Assembly (NCBI GenBank): GCA_017644375.1
Contig: JAEPLP010000001.1
Location: forward strand, 62,001-126,000
From: Prochlorococcus marinus CUG1435
GTDB lineage: Bacteria > Cyanobacteriota > Cyanobacteriia > PCC-6307 > Cyanobiaceae
Direction of reading: 5' to 3'
DNA length: 64,000 bases
Of this stretch, positions 8,874-18,617 are shown piece after piece. The position numbers and the translations under genes were made by a program. Under the pieces are notes generated by a model. That model was given only the letters and a program-made list of their open reading frames with translations, made no database searches and was not told where the DNA came from. Every line of letters starts with the position of its first letter. The stretch's first letter is position 1.

Positions 8874-10343
8874 ATGATCAAACTTTTTAATACTTTAAGC
8901 AAAAGAGTTGAGGTTTTTAAGCCTATTGATGATGTTGTTAAAATTTATTGTTGTGGAGTTACTGTTTATGATTTATGTCATCTTGGTCATGCCAGAAGTT
9001 ATATAGCTTGGGATGTATTGAGAAGATTTTTAATTTACAGTAATTTCAAAGTGAAGTATGTTCAAAATTTTACAGATATTGATGACAAGATCTTAAAGAG
9101 GGCTAAAGAAGAAAGCAGTTCAATGAAGGAAGTATCTGAAAAGAATATCATTGAATTTCATAAAGATATGGATTCTTTAGGGATAATGCGTCCGGATAGC
9201 ATGCCAAGAGCAACGAATCATATATGCAATATCTGCTCCTTCATAACAATCCTTGAGGACAAAGGTTATGCATACTCTAGGGATGGAGACGTTTATTATT
9301 CTGTTTTCAAAAATAAAAATTATGGAAAGCTAAGTAATCAAAATTTAAAAGAACAAAATATTAATCAACAAGGAAGAATGGTTAATGAGGAAAATAGTAA
9401 AAAACTTAATCCACAAGATTTTGCGCTATGGAAAAAAGCCAAAGATGATGAACCATTTTTTGATTCGCCATGGGGTAGAGGTAGGCCAGGATGGCATATT
9501 GAATGTTCGGCTATGGTTAAAGATGAATTAGGAGATACTATCGATATCCATTTAGGTGGCTCTGATTTGATTTTTCCACATCATGAGAATGAAATCGCCC
9601 AATCAGAAGCTGCCAATGGCAAAAAGCTAGCGAACTATTGGTTACACAATGGGATGGTCAATGTAAATGGACAAAAGATGAGTAAATCTCTTAAAAATTT
9701 TAAAACTATCAGAGAGCTAATTAAATCAGGTATTAGCCCTATGACTTTACGATATTTTGTTATGACTGTGAATTATAGAAAACCACTTGATTTTACTGAA
9801 GAAGCTTTAAGGAGTGCTTCAGAGGCTTGGAAAAACATTAATGTAGCCCTTTCTTTGTTGGACCTTACAAAAGGTGCTTTTAAATCTATTGATAAGAATG
9901 AATCTATCGAAGACGAATATAAAGAGAAAATAAGCTTTGAATTATCTCAAAAAAAGCTTAAATTTTCTGAGGCTCTGGGAAATGACCTTAATACAGCAGG
10001 TGCTATTGCAATTATTTACGATTTAGCAAAACCATTAAAAAACTTTTTAAACCAATTTCAAAGGGTTGAAGGTTTTAAAATAGACCTAAATGAAAAATTC
10101 TTTCTACTTGAGAATTTTAAAACTCTTGAAAAGTTGACTGAGGTACTTGGTCTTAAAAAAGAGGTTTTAGTAAAAGAAAGTAAAATAACAGAAGAAGAAA
10201 TATTAATGCTTATTAATGAAAGATTGAAAGCAAAAAAAGAAAAGAATTATACGAAGGCCGATGAAATTAGGAATTTGTTAAAAGAAAAAGGTATTGAACT
10301 TATTGATCAATCAAAGGAAATAACAACTTGGATAAGGGTCTAA
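8874..10343 (+). CDS. cysS: Cysteinyl-tRNA synthetase
   Basis: Charges tRNA-Cys in the cytoplasm. 489 residues with class I motifs HLGH (about 33-36) in place of HIGH and KMSKS (about 267-271). Zinc ligands are visible as CCGVTVYD near the start, ECSAMVKDELG and HHENEIAQSE. The anticodon-binding helical part carries a Lys-rich C-terminus, with NERLKAKKEKNYTKADEIR and KEKGIELIDQ typical of the family end. It follows polA on the same strand after 24 bases. No unusual features beyond the shortened linker length common in small genomes. Confidence 0.97.
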   Translation: MIKLFNTLSKRVEVFKPIDDVVKIYCCGVTVYDLCHLGHARSYIAWDVLRRFLIYSNFKVKYVQNFTDIDDKILKRAKEESSSMKEVSEKNIIEFHKDMDSLGIMRPDSMPRATNHICNICSFITILEDKGYAYSRDGDVYYSVFKNKNYGKLSNQNLKEQNINQQGRMVNEENSKKLNPQDFALWKKAKDDEPFFDSPWGRGRPGWHIECSAMVKDELGDTIDIHLGGSDLIFPHHENEIAQSEAANGKKLANYWLHNGMVNVNGQKMSKSLKNFKTIRELIKSGISPMTLRYFVMTVNYRKPLDFTEEALRSASEAWKNINVALSLLDLTKGAFKSIDKNESIEDEYKEKISFELSQKKLKFSEALGNDLNTAGAIAIIYDLAKPLKNFLNQFQRVEGFKIDLNEKFFLLENFKTLEKLTEVLGLKKEVLVKESKITEEEILMLINERLKAKKEKNYTKADEIRNLLKEKGIELIDQSKEITTWIRV

Positions 10344-10425
10344 ATTTTAAGAAAAAAACCAATTTGAAATTTTTGTTTTTTAAATACACCTTTAAATGGG
10401 AAGATATTAGAAATATCAGAGAAAA

Positions 10426-11655
10426 TTGAAATACATTACTGTGCTCGGTTCTACTGGTTCAATTGGGACTCAAACTCTCGAAATAGCCAGTGAGCAGCCT
10501 GATAAGTTTAAAGCCGTAGCTCTTTCGGCGGGGAAAAATATTAATTTATTAACTGAACAAGTTAAAACACATAAACCAGAAGTAGTTGCGATTGAGGATG
10601 AAAATCTTATAGAAGATTTAAAAGATAATATTAATAACTTAGATTTAGATAGTGCACCCTTGGTTTTAAGTGGGAAGGAGGGGATTAACGCAGTTGCAGC
10701 ATGGGATAAGGCAGATACTGTGGTTACAGGGATAGTAGGCTGTGCAGGCTTAATTCCAACAATGTCAGCAATTAATGCGGGGAAAAATATTGCACTTGCT
10801 AACAAAGAAACTTTAATTGCGGCAGGGCCAATTGTTATTCCTGCATTAAAGAAAAATAATAGTAGGCTTTTACCTGCTGATTCAGAACACTCTGCTATCT
10901 TTCAATGCTTACAAGGATTACCCAATTATGAAAATGCAGATTTTTCAACAGGAGAGATACCTAAAGGTTTAAAAGCCATACATTTAACAGCTTCTGGTGG
11001 TGCTTTCAGAGATTGGGCCGTTGAGGATTTAAAGCATGTCACAGTGGAAGATGCAACTTCACATCCTAATTGGGATATGGGAAAAAAAATAACTGTAGAT
11101 TCTGCAACTCTTATGAATAAAGGATTAGAAGTTATAGAAGCTCATTATTTATTTGGGACCTCTTACGAAAATATCGAAATAGTTATCCACCCTCAAAGTA
11201 TTATTCATTCAATGATTGAGATGGAAGATTCTTCAGTATTAGCTCAATTAGGTTGGCCAGATATGAAACTACCTATCTTATATGCGATGAGTTGGCCTGA
11301 AAGATTTAAAACAAATTGGAAAAGATTAAACCTAAGTGAAATTGGAAAATTAACTTTTAAAGAGCCAGACGAGTTTAAATATCCATGCATGGGACTTGCC
11401 TATGCCGCAGGAAAATATTCTGGGACTATGCCTGCAGTCTTAAATGCTGCTAATGAAATGGCTGTTGAACAATTCCTTAAAGAAAAAATTTCTTTTCAAG
11501 AAATTCCAACATTTATAAGTAAAGCTTGTGAATCACACAAGGAGAATTTGAATTTAAGTCCCGAATTGGAGGATATTCTTGAAGTAGACAATTGGGCCAG
11601 AGTTTTTGTTGAGCAAGAAATTAAAAAAGGGAAAAAATACGTAAGTATTGGATAA
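10426..11655 (+). CDS. dxr: 1-deoxy-D-xylulose 5-phosphate reductoisomerase
   Basis: Second step of the MEP isoprenoid pathway: converts DXP to MEP with NADPH, feeding carotenoid, chlorophyll and quinone side chains. 409 residues. The NADPH loop GSTGSIGTQ lies at 8-16; metal/substrate residues appear in [43 protein letters not shown] (seen in shorter parts) and [12 protein letters not shown]. The start is TTG at 10426: the only upstream in-frame ATG (10396) is followed by a TAG at 10408-10410. It follows cysS after 82 bases on the same strand. Identification secure. Confidence 0.97.
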   Translation: MKYITVLGSTGSIGTQTLEIASEQPDKFKAVALSAGKNINLLTEQVKTHKPEVVAIEDENLIEDLKDNINNLDLDSAPLVLSGKEGINAVAAWDKADTVVTGIVGCAGLIPTMSAINAGKNIALANKETLIAAGPIVIPALKKNNSRLLPADSEHSAIFQCLQGLPNYENADFSTGEIPKGLKAIHLTASGGAFRDWAVEDLKHVTVEDATSHPNWDMGKKITVDSATLMNKGLEVIEAHYLFGTSYENIEIVIHPQSIIHSMIEMEDSSVLAQLGWPDMKLPILYAMSWPERFKTNWKRLNLSEIGKLTFKEPDEFKYPCMGLAYAAGKYSGTMPAVLNAANEMAVEQFLKEKISFQEIPTFISKACESHKENLNLSPELEDILEVDNWARVFVEQEIKKGKKYVSIG

Positions 11656-11741
11656 AAGTGAATATTAAAAGTCACCTAACTAACCATTTCTTACGACTAT
11701 TGGATGCTGAACTTACAAGCAAAGTCTTTCATCTTTAAACT

Positions 11742-12428
11742 TTATGCCACTCTGAATTCTCGTTTCATATTCATTTCAGGCAAGTCATTCATTGAATCTC
11801 TCCATTCCTGGGCCCATTCACTTTGACTATGTCTATAAATTCTAATTAGTTCATCTACAGAAGAATCATGATAATCAACTCTAAGGTCTAGAAGAGGAAA
11901 GCCAAGTTCTCCGCTTACCTTTAGGGCGCTTGAAGTTGAACGGGGGCTTCGTCTATCTCCACCTATATTTTCTCCTGCATTAAGAGCATCAAGTAGTCTT
12001 TTCCCTAATTTGATATTTGGATCACTTTGTTTAAAAACATCAGCCATCACCTCAAGAACTTCAATATTCTCTAGAAAATTGCCAGCTACAGAAAAGTTTT
12101 CTCCAGTTATATGTCCACTTGTCTGAAAACATTCTTGACCTGTCCAGCATGCACTTCTCCCATACTTATCAATTAGGTGAACCTGTCTTTTTTCCCTGCC
12201 AAAATCTTCTTTAATTAAATCTTCCAAAACAATTTTTGAATCAGAGCAGGATTGAAGTGAATCAAGACTTCTTAATCCTAAATAAGGATTAGTTTGCCCT
12301 TGAGTTGCAACAGCACCAACCTTTGATCTAACGAATGAAACTGTTGAGCCAACAGCTATATGACAAGAAGAAACTGCAACACCAAATCTATTTTTTAAAG
12401 GATCAAAACCAATAATTGAAAATGTCAT
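11742..12428 (-). CDS. DUF1028 family protein
   Basis: A 228-residue protein with the typical DUF1028 start MTFSIIGFDP, then GVAVSSCHIAVGS, GAVATQGQTNPYLG, CWTGQECFQTSGHITG and FSVAGNFLEN, ending in a segment with LRVDYHDSSVDEL. The family resembles Ntn hydrolases in sequence pattern and is often found near hydantoin, pyrimidine or amide catabolism genes, but its reaction is not established. Its ATG directly abuts the stop of the M20 hydrolase upstream (12428/12429), a strong sign of coupled expression and joint function. It is the last gene of the leftward carbamoyl cassette. Family fairly sure; function unknown. Confidence 0.85.
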   Translation of the reverse strand: MTFSIIGFDPLKNRFGVAVSSCHIAVGSTVSFVRSKVGAVATQGQTNPYLGLRSLDSLQSCSDSKIVLEDLIKEDFGREKRQVHLIDKYGRSACWTGQECFQTSGHITGENFSVAGNFLENIEVLEVMADVFKQSDPNIKLGKRLLDALNAGENIGGDRRSPRSTSSALKVSGELGFPLLDLRVDYHDSSVDELIRIYRHSQSEWAQEWRDSMNDLPEMNMKREFRVA

Positions 12429-13727
12429 TTATATCATTAGAGGCTTGTCTAAAAAATTATTATCAATGGAAAATATTGTATTCAATAAAACCTCAATACC
12501 ATTAGAGCATTGATCAAGAGAAGTATATTCCTTATAGGAATGACTCAGACCATTTCTGCTCGGAACAAAGATCATGACCATAGGACAGATCCTCCCTATT
12601 TCTTGTGAGTCATGACTTGCTTTGCTTGGTAATATTCCAGTTTTAAATCCCAACTTTTCAGATTCATGAAATGAAGAGCTAACTAACTTAGGACATGACT
12701 TAGTGGGAATCACTTCAAATTGAGGTTCTATCTGTACTACGCATCCATTAACTTCTTGAATTTCTGAGCATAGATTCTCAATTCTTAAACTCATTTTCCC
12801 AAGTACATCTTCATCTAAATCTCTCATATCTATCGTGAATACTGCCTCTCCTGGAATAACATTTGCCGCATTGGGATGTAATTTCAATTTACCAACTGTT
12901 GCGACTGCACTTTCAGAAGTAGTTTTAGCTATATGTTCAATGCCAACAATAATTTTAGAGGCGGCCAAAAGTGCGTCATTTCTATTTGACATCGGTGTAG
13001 TTCCAGCATGATTTGCCTGACCTTTAACCCTAACGGTGATTCTTTTTTGACCTACTATTCCATTAACAATTCCGATATCCAAACCACCATCCTCAAGTAC
13101 CTTTCCCTGTTCAACATGTAATTCAAGAAAAGCGAATATATCTTTTTTACTTCTTGCCGCACTTTTAATCTCAAGCCAATTTCCACCAATCCTAGAAAGA
13201 TTATCAATTATTGAGCAAGAATTACTGGTAACAAAATCTTCTTCATTTGCAGATAAATTACCTGTAAAGCCTTTACAACCAATCATTGTCGATTCTTCAT
13301 CAGCAAAGACAATTATTTCAAATGGTCTATTTAATTTAATGTCATTTTCCTGAAGAAAAAAAGCAATTTCAATTCCTGCAATCACTCCTAAAGTGCCGTC
13401 ATACTTACCTCCCTTTGGAACAGTGTCGAGATGAGATCCAGTAACAATGGGAGGTAAATTATTATCATGCCCATCTAATCTTGCAATAATATTTCCTGCA
13501 GAATCTATTCTTATTTGTAAACCTAATTCCTTAAGGGTTTTCATAAAAAAATTTCTTGCATAAATATCTTCATCAGAAAAACCTCTTCTTGAAACAGAAC
13601 CATTCTCAGAAGCTCCGATTGAAGAAAAAGAATTTATCAAGTCTTGGATTCTCTCCCTATTTATTACCTGTGGCTCAAGGATATTTAAACCAGCGCTATA
13701 GCTCATACTTCTATTACTTAAACCCAC
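12429..13727 (-). CDS. M20-family Zn-dependent carbamoylase/amidohydrolase
   Basis: Belongs to the hydantoinase/carbamoylase branch of M20 peptidases (allantoate amidohydrolase, beta-ureidopropionase, N-carbamoyl-amino acid hydrolase). 432 residues. Metal ligands are seen in GSHLDTVPKGGKYDGTLG, FADEESTMIGCKGFTG, ELHVEQGKVLED and the C-terminal LSHSYKEYTS; the lid/dimer domain carries QANHAGTTPMSNRNDA, characteristic of this branch. All catalytic elements are intact. Stop and start are shared edge to edge with the DUF1028 gene, and asnB ends upstream at 13801 on the same strand. The expected reaction is hydrolysis of a ureido or carbamoyl group; the substrate is unknown. Confidence 0.88.
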   Translation of the reverse strand: MGLSNRSMSYSAGLNILEPQVINRERIQDLINSFSSIGASENGSVSRRGFSDEDIYARNFFMKTLKELGLQIRIDSAGNIIARLDGHDNNLPPIVTGSHLDTVPKGGKYDGTLGVIAGIEIAFFLQENDIKLNRPFEIIVFADEESTMIGCKGFTGNLSANEEDFVTSNSCSIIDNLSRIGGNWLEIKSAARSKKDIFAFLELHVEQGKVLEDGGLDIGIVNGIVGQKRITVRVKGQANHAGTTPMSNRNDALLAASKIIVGIEHIAKTTSESAVATVGKLKLHPNAANVIPGEAVFTIDMRDLDEDVLGKMSLRIENLCSEIQEVNGCVVQIEPQFEVIPTKSCPKLVSSSFHESEKLGFKTGILPSKASHDSQEIGRICPMVMIFVPSRNGLSHSYKEYTSLDQCSNGIEVLLNTIFSIDNNFLDKPLMI

Positions 13728-13800
13728 TTAAGATCTCTTATTTTTCAAATAAAACCTGTATTGGTTTACACCTTTTCGGAAATTACTTTAAGAAACTAAT

Positions 13801-15813
13801 TCAAACTTTCCAGCCCAAATTTTCAGCCATCTTTTGAGCCTTATCAGGGATATCCTCAATTATAAAAATCTTATATAAGATCTGAACGCTTAAAAGATGA
13901 TTGATTATTGCATCCAATTGTACTTTTTCTGAGGCATCAGGCTCTGAACTAAAAAATTTATTGAGCAAATTATTTACTTCTGTTTCATCCAAGATTCCAA
14001 ATTCTCTTATCCTCTCAGGACTTAAAAATTCATTCACAATTTCCTGCATAGAACTTAAATTATCTTTATCTGCATGGGAAGGGGGAGCCATGAAAGGAAA
14101 TTTTTCACGTTTATATAATGATTCAGGCAGCAATCCTGACATGGCTTCTCTTAAAACATACTTCTCGACATTGTCTTTGATCCTTAATTCAGGGGGGACA
14201 GCAACAGCAGCTTCAGCTAGGTGATGATCTAAAAATGCAGGTCTGGCTTCCATTGAATTTGACATATCTACTCTATCTCCACCCCATGTGAGAATTTGAC
14301 CCTCAAGCATAGTCTTCATCCAAACGTACTGAGCCTGATCAATTGCATATCTATCTTCTAACTGTTCAAGATCAAGTTCTCCAAAAATTGCCCCCCCGGG
14401 ATCATAATTTTCCGTTATTTCTTTATATTTACTCGAGACTAGACTTTTCGCATAAGTTTCACATGCAAGCCAAGGTTGAAGGCAACTTGGCGTAAATCCT
14501 AAATATTCCTTGAAAGATTGATTACTTATCTCTTCATTAGCTAGCATCGCACCCTTGAAAATATCATTTGAATTTTCTAGATTTTCTTTAAGGTTCTCAG
14601 ATTCTGAATTAGAAATTCCGACCCCATAGGTATACATATCTTTTCTAAAAGCGGGATAGCCACCAAACAATTCATCTGAACCCTCTCCTGTCATAACGAC
14701 CTTATAATCGAGCTCATTCACTCTTTTACTCATAAGGTACTTTGCAATTGCAAGAGTGTTATAAATAGATCTTTCAGTAAACCATAGAACCTTTTCAAAA
14801 TTCCCATACAGATCATCTCCATTTATTTTAAAAATCTCATGATCTGCATTTGTGGCGACTGCCATCTCTTTGGCTATCGAAGTTTCATCATATCTTTCAT
14901 CACTGAAACCAATCGTGAATGCCTTTACTGATTTTTGACTTATGGCAGAAGCCAATCCCAAAATTGAGCAACTATCAATTCCACCGGATAAATAACAGCC
15001 AACCGGAACATCAGCGACCATTCTTAATTCAACTGCTCTCAATAATTCTTTTCTAATATTTTCAATAAAATATGCTTCACTTTTTTCTCTTTCATAAGTG
15101 TTTTTCTTTGGGAAATTTATATCCCAGAACTTTTCCTCTGTTATCTGAAATTTATTGTTTACTCTTTTGACCTTAAGAATATATCCAGGCTTAACTTGTT
15201 TAACACCTGAAAATGCCGTTGAGCCAGGGACCATAACCTGCATCAGTTGATGAACCAGTCCTTCTCCCGTAAATTTTCTTTCAACTGATGGATGGGCGAA
15301 TAATACTTTTAATTCAGAGCCAAATATTAAGGAATCATCGGTCTCAATCCAGTATTGAGGTTTAATCCCAAAGCGATCTCTTACAAGATAAAGACAATCC
15401 TGTTCTGCATCAAATAATGAAAAGGCAAATTCTCCTCGCAGATAAGATAATGATTCATCAATGCCATATTTCTCATAAAGCCTAAGCAATATTTCCGAAT
15501 CACTTTTTGAAGAAAAGCTTACGCCCTGAGCAACAAGATCAGCCCTGATTCTTTGAAAGTCATAAAATTCACCGTTATGTGCCATCAAAATATGATTTTC
15601 GGCACCTCCAACAAAAGGCTGTCTAGCTCGATCTTCATTTAAATCTATTATTGATAGTCTCGCATGACAGAATCCTACAGAAGTATCATCTGATAATTTA
15701 TATCCAAAGCCGTCTGGTCCACGATGGCTTTGAATAGCAGCCATATTTACGAGAATCTGAGGTTCAACAGATTTATCTTTTGATTTATTAAAAACCCCCC
15801 CTATTCCACACAT
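13801..15813 (-). CDS. asnB: Asparagine synthase (glutamine-hydrolysing) family amidotransferase
   Basis: Glutamine-dependent amide ligase, 670 residues, longer than typical AsnB (about 550-640). The N-terminal glutaminase has catalytic Cys2 (MCGIGGVF), QSHRGPDGFG, HARLSIIDL and AHNGEFYDF. The synthetase domain has the PP-loop YLSGGIDSCSILG, plus MTGEGSDELFGGYPAFR and DRVDMSNSMEARPAFLDHHL. Both halves look active. It starts 4 bases after the stop of the transcarbamylase-like gene, so the two are coupled. The family includes true asparagine synthetases and amide ligases in secondary metabolism; the company of two carbamoyl-handling enzymes makes a specialised substrate plausible. Confidence 0.9.
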   Translation of the reverse strand: MCGIGGVFNKSKDKSVEPQILVNMAAIQSHRGPDGFGYKLSDDTSVGFCHARLSIIDLNEDRARQPFVGGAENHILMAHNGEFYDFQRIRADLVAQGVSFSSKSDSEILLRLYEKYGIDESLSYLRGEFAFSLFDAEQDCLYLVRDRFGIKPQYWIETDDSLIFGSELKVLFAHPSVERKFTGEGLVHQLMQVMVPGSTAFSGVKQVKPGYILKVKRVNNKFQITEEKFWDINFPKKNTYEREKSEAYFIENIRKELLRAVELRMVADVPVGCYLSGGIDSCSILGLASAISQKSVKAFTIGFSDERYDETSIAKEMAVATNADHEIFKINGDDLYGNFEKVLWFTERSIYNTLAIAKYLMSKRVNELDYKVVMTGEGSDELFGGYPAFRKDMYTYGVGISNSESENLKENLENSNDIFKGAMLANEEISNQSFKEYLGFTPSCLQPWLACETYAKSLVSSKYKEITENYDPGGAIFGELDLEQLEDRYAIDQAQYVWMKTMLEGQILTWGGDRVDMSNSMEARPAFLDHHLAEAAVAVPPELRIKDNVEKYVLREAMSGLLPESLYKREKFPFMAPPSHADKDNLSSMQEIVNEFLSPERIREFGILDETEVNNLLNKFFSSEPDASEKVQLDAIINHLLSVQILYKIFIIEDIPDKAQKMAENLGWKV

Positions 15814-15817
15814 CTAG

Positions 15818-16930
15818 TTAAACGACATCCATTACTCTTGTTGTTCTATCCATCAGACAGGTAAGTAATGCCATTCTTACAAATACTGCTCCTCTTGACT
15901 GAGCAAAATACCAATTTTTTGAGGTTTGATCCAGTGATGTTGACAATTCAGGACCACGAGCAAGTGGATGCAATATTATGGAATCTTTTTTAAATGGCAA
16001 CTCACTATGCAATTTAAATGCACTTCCATGAACTTCATAATTTTCTCCCACCCATGCAATTGCATTTATATATGTAACGTCTAGGGAAGGCAATACTTTT
16101 TGCATATCCTTCTCCAGCTCAATCTTTAGACCAGATTCAATAAGTTGTTCCAACTGGCCTTCATCAAATAGATCGTTCTGATCAATAGATTTGTCATCGT
16201 AAATTACAATAATTTTTTTTATGAAATATGGAAACTTGCAGAATAATTTCAGAAGAGATCTGACTGTTCTCATACGTGATGGAACTCCAATGATACCAAT
16301 GGTTATTTTTTCACTATCATCAATTGATTTGTTAACCAGATGCGGTCTCCATTTAAAAATCGTGTAAAGATCAGACATCGCCTGAGTGGGATGTTCATCG
16401 ATTCCGTTACCGGCATTGATTATTGGAATTCTCAATGATTTTGTCATTTCAAAGATCGCCTCATTGTCGCTTTCTCTGAGGACAACGCAGTCTCCGTAAT
16501 TATTAAACATATGAGCAATATCCAGATGGGTTTCTCCCTTGGCAATTCCAGTGGAACTTTTATCGGTGATATTTATTGAATCGCCACCCAGCCTGTGCCA
16601 TGCGCTATCAAACGATAACCTTGTTCTGGTGCTTGGTTCATAAAAGGCATTTATGAGTATCTTTCCCTTGAGGGGACTGTTATGGGAAATATATCTATTT
16701 GGGTTACTTTCGAATTTTGCCGCCAGCCTGAAAAGTTGTAGAAGACAATCTTTACTGAAGGGGTCTATGGAAATTACATGCCTGTCCAATAACTCATATA
16801 GAAATTCCGCTCTTTCCTTTATTTCAGATAATAAATTCTGAGGATGAGTGGAGCCGTAAATATCAGGTCCGATTCTTGAAAAAGAAAATGATTTTTCCTT
16901 ATATAAGGTTTTTACTTTATATGATCCCAA
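15818..16930 (-). CDS. Divergent aspartate/ornithine-type transcarbamylase
   Basis: A 370-residue carbamoyltransferase with an N-terminal extension of about 50-60 residues. Carbamoyl-phosphate residues are kept: FYEPSTRTRLSF (96-107), IAKGE (129-133), VLRES with Arg152, and EHPTQAMSDLYT (179-190). The Arg167 region of E. coli ATCase is also present (SRMRTVRSLL). In contrast the aspartate-binding stretch of ATCase (RVQKE, Arg229/Gln231) reads INAIAWVGEN (288-297), and HPLPR reads HPLAR. The enzyme therefore probably carbamoylates something other than aspartate. First gene of the leftward cassette; its promoter should lie in 16931-17164. Called by family only, not as PyrB. Confidence 0.85.
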   Translation of the reverse strand: MGSYKVKTLYKEKSFSFSRIGPDIYGSTHPQNLLSEIKERAEFLYELLDRHVISIDPFSKDCLLQLFRLAAKFESNPNRYISHNSPLKGKILINAFYEPSTRTRLSFDSAWHRLGGDSINITDKSSTGIAKGETHLDIAHMFNNYGDCVVLRESDNEAIFEMTKSLRIPIINAGNGIDEHPTQAMSDLYTIFKWRPHLVNKSIDDSEKITIGIIGVPSRMRTVRSLLKLFCKFPYFIKKIIVIYDDKSIDQNDLFDEGQLEQLIESGLKIELEKDMQKVLPSLDVTYINAIAWVGENYEVHGSAFKLHSELPFKKDSIILHPLARGPELSTSLDQTSKNWYFAQSRGAVFVRMALLTCLMDRTTRVMDVV

Positions 16931-17164
16931 AATATTAAAGTTCCAAAATTTGTGACGATAACTACATTTTTATAAACAAAAATCGATTATGACAAGTGAT
17001 CTAAAAGAAAAATTTCAGAAAAAGTTTAATCATTATCAGTTTCTGTATAGAACTAATACAGGAATTATTTAATTCAGCTCAGAATTTAACAGCAATACTG
17101 GTTGCTTTACCCTTTAAAATAAGAGTTTTAACGGGGGCTTGTTTCATGCCCTAGAATTGACCTA

Positions 17165-17539
17165 ATGGCAGTATGGCAATGGGATTTAAAAATGACAAAA
17201 AAGGTAAATAAACACCTTCTACTATGCGCAACACCCTCAAAACAGAAATGCTTCAAAGGCAATGAAGGTCAAAAAACATGGGAATGTCTGAAAAAGACTT
17301 TAAAAAAATTTGAGAATGATCACTATATAAAAAACGTTCATATATTAAGATCAAAAGCTGACTGTTTAAGGATATGTAAGAACGGCCCAATTCTTCTTGT
17401 GTGGCCTGATGGCATTTGGTACGAGAAAGTTTCTCCAGAAAAAATTTCAGAAATTTTTACCTCACATATTATTAACGGTAAGCCAATAGAAAAATGGATT
17501 TTTAAAAAAACACCCTTTTTAAATAGTCCTAGATACTAA
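17165..17539 (+). CDS. Thioredoxin-like [2Fe-2S] ferredoxin
   Basis: A 124-residue protein of the shethna/thioredoxin-like ferredoxin class. Four cysteines are placed as HLLLCATPSKQKCFKG and later KADCLRICKNGP, the C-x(7)-C ... C-x(3)-C pattern that binds a 2Fe-2S cluster; VWPDGIWYEKV and a conserved helix follow. Electron carrier, partner unknown. ATG at 17165 is used; an internal ATG at 17192, just before the first conserved strand, is also possible. The end overlaps the convergent hydrolase gene by 11 bases. Family assignment good. Confidence 0.85.
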   Translation: MAVWQWDLKMTKKVNKHLLLCATPSKQKCFKGNEGQKTWECLKKTLKKFENDHYIKNVHILRSKADCLRICKNGPILLVWPDGIWYEKVSPEKISEIFTSHIINGKPIEKWIFKKTPFLNSPRY

Positions 17540-18617
17540 TAAACCAGTTCTTTACTACTTCGTCTGACCAGCAGCCATTGATAGAGTGAAAACCATTATG
17601 ACCTCCTTTTTCAGTTATAAAAATAGTAAATTTATCAATAAATTTTCCTCTTAAATTCAAAGTTGTATTATATGGAACCCAAGGATCATCCTTGGCATGA
17701 ATAAAAAGAATTTGAGGTAATTTTTTTATTGAGTTTTGGATTCTAAATATTGGAGAAGCTTTAACATAATAATCTTCTAAAGAATCAAATCCCCAACTTG
17801 GAGCTGTAAATTTCTGATCAAATTCCCTTATATTTTTTAAAGCTCTAATTTTTTTTCTTAATTTCTCATTATTAAGAATTTTGCCTTCATCATTAAATCC
17901 TTCCCATAACTGATTTTTTAAGCGGTGAAGTAACCATTTTTGGTAGATATAATTTCTAGGCTTTTCAATACACAGACTGCATGCAGATAAATCTAAAGGG
18001 GTACTCACGCAGGCAAGGCCATCTAAAAGTTTTTCTCCTTTGTTTTTATCGTAATCTAAGCAGGCATTTAAAAGAATTGTTCCGCCTAAAGATAATCCAA
18101 CTGCGTAAATTGGCAGATTATTATTCCTTTTCATAAAATCTTTGAACTCTAAATTAATCAATTTTTTAAAATAATTAATTGCTGAAATAACATCACTGGA
18201 GCATCTAGCACAATAATTTCCTTTAGCTAAATATCTCGCTGATCCAGATCCTCTTAGATTTAATTTAAGAACTCCAAAACCATTATTTGCTAATTTCCTA
18301 GATATTCTTCTTAAACCAAACCGTTTAGTTGAGCCCCCTAAACCATGTGTAACGATTACAAATCCCCTAAGTGAGTTTAAGTTTTCAGGTAATTCTAAAA
18401 AACCTAAAAGATAATCACATTCAAATTTTTTAGAAAGAATTTTATTAATCGGAAAGAATATTTTTTTATTTTTTTTTGATTTGCCAAAATCAATAACAAA
18501 AGTATCTCTCAAAGTTTGTAAGTCGCCACCTATCCAAGGTAAGACTTCTCGAAATGGCTTATTTTTTAAGTAATCTGAAAAACTAAAAGATATACTATTA
18601 TTTCTCCCCAACTCCAA
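17529..18617 (-). CDS. YheT-type alpha/beta hydrolase
   Basis: A 362-residue alpha/beta hydrolase of the YheT/UPF0017 group. Seen: oxyanion strand VTHGLGGSTKRF, KLNLRGSGSA, nucleophile elbow VGLSLGGTILLN, acid in FIHAKDDPWVP and the catalytic His in EKGGHNGFHS, close to the C-terminus as in the family. These proteins are esterases of unknown natural substrate. The start at 18617 lies 20 bases inside the 3' end of pntB, so it is the downstream member of the transhydrogenase transcription unit. Family sure, substrate unknown. Confidence 0.9.
   Translation of the reverse strand: MELGRNNSISFSFSDYLKNKPFREVLPWIGGDLQTLRDTFVIDFGKSKKNKKIFFPINKILSKKFECDYLLGFLELPENLNSLRGFVIVTHGLGGSTKRFGLRRISRKLANNGFGVLKLNLRGSGSARYLAKGNYCARCSSDVISAINYFKKLINLEFKDFMKRNNNLPIYAVGLSLGGTILLNACLDYDKNKGEKLLDGLACVSTPLDLSACSLCIEKPRNYIYQKWLLHRLKNQLWEGFNDEGKILNNEKLRKKIRALKNIREFDQKFTAPSWGFDSLEDYYVKASPIFRIQNSIKKLPQILFIHAKDDPWVPYNTTLNLRGKFIDKFTIFITEKGGHNGFHSINGCWSDEVVKNWFISI

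Noticed and set aside
17130-17155. GGGGC...GCCC hairpin before the 2Fe-2S gene as riboswitch or terminator
   Set aside because: Four-base stem, no T-run, no recognised riboswitch core.
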